Source: Antedon mediterranea
Taxonomy: Eukaryota; Echinodermata; Crinoidea; Comatulida; Antedonidae
DNA: 64,000 bases
Direction of reading: 5' to 3'
NCBI RefSeq assembly: GCF_964355755.1
Contig: NC_092678.1
Coordinates: 6,604,922-6,668,921, forward strand
The notes beneath the pieces are model-generated. The model was not told the origin of the DNA. It saw only the letters and a program-made list of their open reading frames with translations, and searched no databases. Position 1 is the first letter of the stretch. Every line of letters starts with the position of its first letter. Positions 60,263 to 64,000 of the stretch are shown one piece after another. The position numbers were made by a program, and so were the translations under genes.

Positions 60263-61230
60263 ACATTATGTATTTATTTGGAAAAAATGTACGATTTTTT
60301 ATATTTCTTTTCCATGTTACCAAATCTATATTTTCATCATTAAAGTAGTTTTTACATTTTGTTTGGCATCTAAATTGGTTAAATAACTTTCAATGAAACG
60401 ATTTGTTTGTATTGTAAAACATAGGACAAAAATACTAATAAAAGAATTAACCCTTAGTCTCCAAAATGATCTTATAAAAATCCATCGGTCATAATGATTA
60501 AAGAGTATAATACTGACAATTAATAAGGTATCTCTCACAACATTTTTTGTAAACTTCAGATTTGTTATCTTTATTGTTTTAAAATGATTTAATTACCTTT
60601 CAGTATATCACCGGGCGGTTTGGAATTTCTTTAAAATAAAAAGTTCCGAGTCTGGCAGTGTGAATATTTGTAATTTTTCCTAAAGTTTGTTTTTTTGTAT
60701 ACATGTAATGTTACTACTCTTCCCTGGTTCTACTGTTTGTTTTTAAGTACACATACTGAACTCTACAATTCTGTTTTTTCCCACAAATATTGTACATTTG
60801 TAACTCTTGCATTTCTTTTTTACAATTTTATATCATGTTGCTAGCTGTAATTTTGTTATGTAATATGTGGTCGGTCACTATGTGTAAAAATCAATACAAG
60901 CTAATCAAATGTAACAATAACATTTCTTAAAAGAGAAGTTCAAAACCATAAATTAATTACAAATTAGAAATTGTAATTGTTTTGCTCAAGTGATCAAACT
61001 TGATGCTAATTCATTTCACATTCATATTATAATTATTATGTTACCAATTTGCTATTTCAGGCTAAAAATAAAAATGAATAGTGCTGCCTTTGTAATTATA
61101 TTTTCAAATATTATCCATGGAATGTTCCCATCTAACTACCATTATTACATGAATCTTTACAGTTTTGTTTGTTTGTCAACTGAAAATTAATATAAATAAA
61201 TAATATAATCTTCAATTATTACCTTATTTG
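60263..61230. other. AT-rich sequence, nothing recognised
   Basis: Non-repetitive flank to the right of the inverted structure. The short frames 60326-60538 and 60990-61190 lack recognisable content. Confidence 0.5.
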
Positions 61231-64000
61231 TATACTACTAACCTAAAAAATATAAGTATTTAAGAAAATATAATATTCAATTTTTTTTCATCAATTTTTA
61301 CGTTATTATTTAGGCTAGATTCTACCACCTAGAAATGCATTTGTACATAAAATTAAAAAAATAAAATGTTGGTATATTTAAATATCATTAAACTGGAAAA
61401 GAAAATTGTAAGTATGTAAGAAAAACATTTAAAAAATGAAATATATATATTCAATCTTTTACTAAAACTTTCACATGCACATTTGTGTTATTATGTAGGC
61501 TAGTTTATACCGCCTAGAAATAACTTTTTATTAATTATTTAAAAAAATGAAAATGATATACTATTCAACTACAGCTTAAAAATGCATTTTTTAATTTGTA
61601 AAAAAATAAGATTTTGGTATATCAACAATTAAACCTGAAAAAAAAGTATGTTAGAAAATAAAAATGCGTATGATTTTATTATATTTGGACATATTAACTA
61701 TTAACCTGAAAAAGAAGTGTAAATGTAAAAAAAACCATTACAAAAATAACCAATTTCTTTAGAAATGAGTATTTGTTTTGAAAATTGAGATTTTAGTACA
61801 GTATAATTGAACAAGTTAATTATGAAACTGCCTGAAAAAAATATGTGAGGAAAAAAAAATTATGTAATGTGACTATGTAAGAAAAAAATTAAAAAAATGA
61901 AAATTAACCAATTTCTGTAGAAATGCATATTTGTTTCCAAAATTGAGATTTTGGTACAATATATAAGAAAAATTAAATTGCCTGAAAAAGGGGTATGTTA
62001 AAAAAACAATTTTTTTAAAAATTAAAATAAATACAGATTTTAGTACAGTAAATTTGAACAATTTAACTACTAGACTAAGTTTGCCTGAAAAAAATGAAAA
62101 TATAGGTATTTATGGAAAATACTGTTAATTTTTAAATTTTGAACAATTTAACTATTGTAGGCCTACTACCTGACTGCAAACAAAAGTAATTATGTAAGAA
62201 AAACATTAAACAACAAAAATTAAACACGATATAATATTCAACAGAAGCCTATAGAAATACATAAAGTATTTGTTTTCAAAATGTGTTAATAAATGAGATT
62301 TCAGTATATTTGAACAATTTAGCATGTCTGAAAAAAAGTTGTATGCAAGAAAACATGAAAAAAATTAATATACAGTAAATGATACAATATTCAATATAGA
62401 ATTTAAAATATGAATGAAATAAGAATATTGGAAATATATAAATATATTTAATATCTATAGAAAACAAATGCATATTTGTTTTGTTGTATTTATCCTGGCC
62501 ACTGAGAAAATTCGAATTAGGCCTTCCACGGACTACACCTACCAGATCAGCACACCAGGAGACGATCCCTAAAAAAAAATGTGGAAAATTAATTGAGATT
62601 TTGGTACAGTGAATTTAATGTTTAATGTATTAACTATAGGCCTCTCCTTGCCTAGAAAAAACGATTTTGGTACAGTAAATTTAATTAATATTTTTAGCTT
62701 GCCTGAAAAAAATTTTTTTAGAAAAACTTAAAAAAATAAGAAAGAAAATATCATATTCATCAACAGTCTATACAAATTCATATTTGTTTTCAAAAATTTG
62801 TAGAACAAGTGCGATTTTTGTTCAACTATTATACTACATGCCTGTAAATATGTAAGCATGTTAGAAAAATATTTTTAAAATAAGAACAAATTATATAATA
62901 TTCAACAGACGCCTATAGAAATGCATATTATTTTTCTAAATAAGTAAAATAAAATGAGATTTTGGTACAGTAAATTTAACTTAGCCTACCTGAAAAAAAG
63001 TTGTAAGTATGTTATAAAAACATTTTAAAAATTAATAATAAATGATATAATATTTAACTAACATTTTATCAGTCATATGAAATAAGAATATAACTAATAT
63101 AAAAATATATTTATATTGAACAACAGATTAAAATTGGTAAAAAAAAATGAGATTTTGGTACTGAAAATAAGCAGTTGTAAGTAATATGTAGGAAAAACGT
63201 TTAAAAAATGAATATAAATGACATAATATTTAATTGTTTTCATCAATTTGTACATGCAAATTAGTATGTAGGCTAGATTCTACCACCTAGAAATGCATTT
63301 TTACATAAAATCATTTAAAAAAATGACATTTTGGTATATTTAAATATCATTAAACTGGAAAAGAAAATTGTAAGTCTATAAAAATGGATGTATTTCAAGT
63401 AAGATTTTGGTTTTCAAAATGTGTTAATAAATGAGAATTGAACGATTTAACTACTTAATTACTTGGCCTGCCTGAAAAAATAAATATAAGAAGAATCTTA
63501 TAGAAATGCATAGCTGTTTAATTCAAGTACTATATTTTGTTAAAAAAGTATGTAACATTAGCCTATAAAACTATTAGCATGCCTGAAAAAAAGTTTTAGT
63601 ATGCAAGAAAACATTAAGAAAATGAATATAAATTTTAAATATTCAACTACGTTTCATAGAATATTTGTAAAAATTGTTATTATTATAAATATGACCCCCC
63701 CCCCACACACATTCCTTCTATTTATTATCCTGTATGTTATTATATTGTGGAAATAAATTAAATTGAAATTAAATTAAATAATGATGATATTCAATCTTTT
63801 ACCTTAATTTTTACATTCACATTTTTTTTATTTGGTAAAAAATAAGAAAATTAATAAACATTTTAATTTTTACATTCACATTTTTGTTATTATGAAGGCT
63901 ATTTATGCCGTCTAGAAATGGTATATGAATAATTTACCTGAAAAAAATATATATTTAGAAAACAAGAGATTTTGATGTAATGTAATACTACTGTACATGC
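61231..64000. repeat. Diffuse diverged repeat with GAGATTTTGGTACAGTAAAT core
   Basis: The core GAGATTTTGGTACAGTAAATTT, preceded by ATAGAAATGCATATTTGTTT and followed by TGCCTGAAAAAAAGT and GTAAGAAAAACATT, returns at least a dozen times at irregular spacing (65-250 bp), for example near 61612, 61790, 61946, 62034, 62597, 62957 and 63150. The period and order are worn down, so this is an old satellite. TAGGCTAGATTCTACCACCT occurs near 61312 and 63270. It continues beyond the window. Confidence 0.7.

Overview
The window is eukaryotic genomic DNA, most likely from a marine invertebrate. The genes have GT-AG introns, one of them 15.7 kb long. Non-coding DNA is AT-rich and full of minisatellites, MITE-like palindromes and retroposon relics. 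A DED-NACHT-LRR immune receptor, a type expanded in echinoderms and some other invertebrates, sits close to a PDZRN-family ubiquitin ligase gene. Short dispersed motifs such as TAGCGCCCTCTA fit an echinoderm-like deuterostome, but the species cannot be fixed from this sequence.

Layout. 1-25.7 kb: the 3' half of a plus-strand PDZRN3/4-like gene. Four coding exons (2630-2692, 5590-5688, 21405-21518, 22969-24591) all join in phase 0 and give the last 632 residues, ending in the class I PDZ ligand TTV. Its introns hold minisatellites, a non-LTR retrotransposon 3' end, a SINE-like element and a tRNA-derived relic. 25.7-33.7 kb: intergenic DNA with two MITE-like inverted repeats and a 0.9 kb GAT/GGT microsatellite. 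33.7-40.1 kb: a minus-strand NLR gene of three coding exons whose phases and lengths add up to an intact 1645-residue frame (death-effector region, NACHT, LRRs). Its LRR part is six near-identical blocks of about 120 residues inside one exon. 40.1-44.3 kb: degenerate repeats and an 18-bp CCCTAACTTTAA-type array. 44.4-47.7 kb: six tandem copies of a 565-572 bp unit.

48.0-60.3 kb is the most unusual part: a 12 kb block made almost wholly of short-unit tandem arrays arranged as a giant imperfect inverted repeat. GTGTTTATTATCGCAA-type arrays point forward on the left and backward on the right. A unique core of about 0.4 kb (49.34-49.78 kb) returns inverted at 58.91-59.42 kb, and a palindromic satellite (53.04-54.18 kb) lies near the axis. 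This is the architecture of a foldback-type element. No transposase is visible. 60.3-64 kb is AT-rich DNA with a diffuse, diverged repeat.

The two genes look independent: PDZRN proteins are cytoplasmic E3 ligases linked to junction and Wnt signalling, while the NLR is a predicted cytosolic immune sensor. The very long open frames in the arrays exist because the repeat units are multiples of three, and are not counted as genes.
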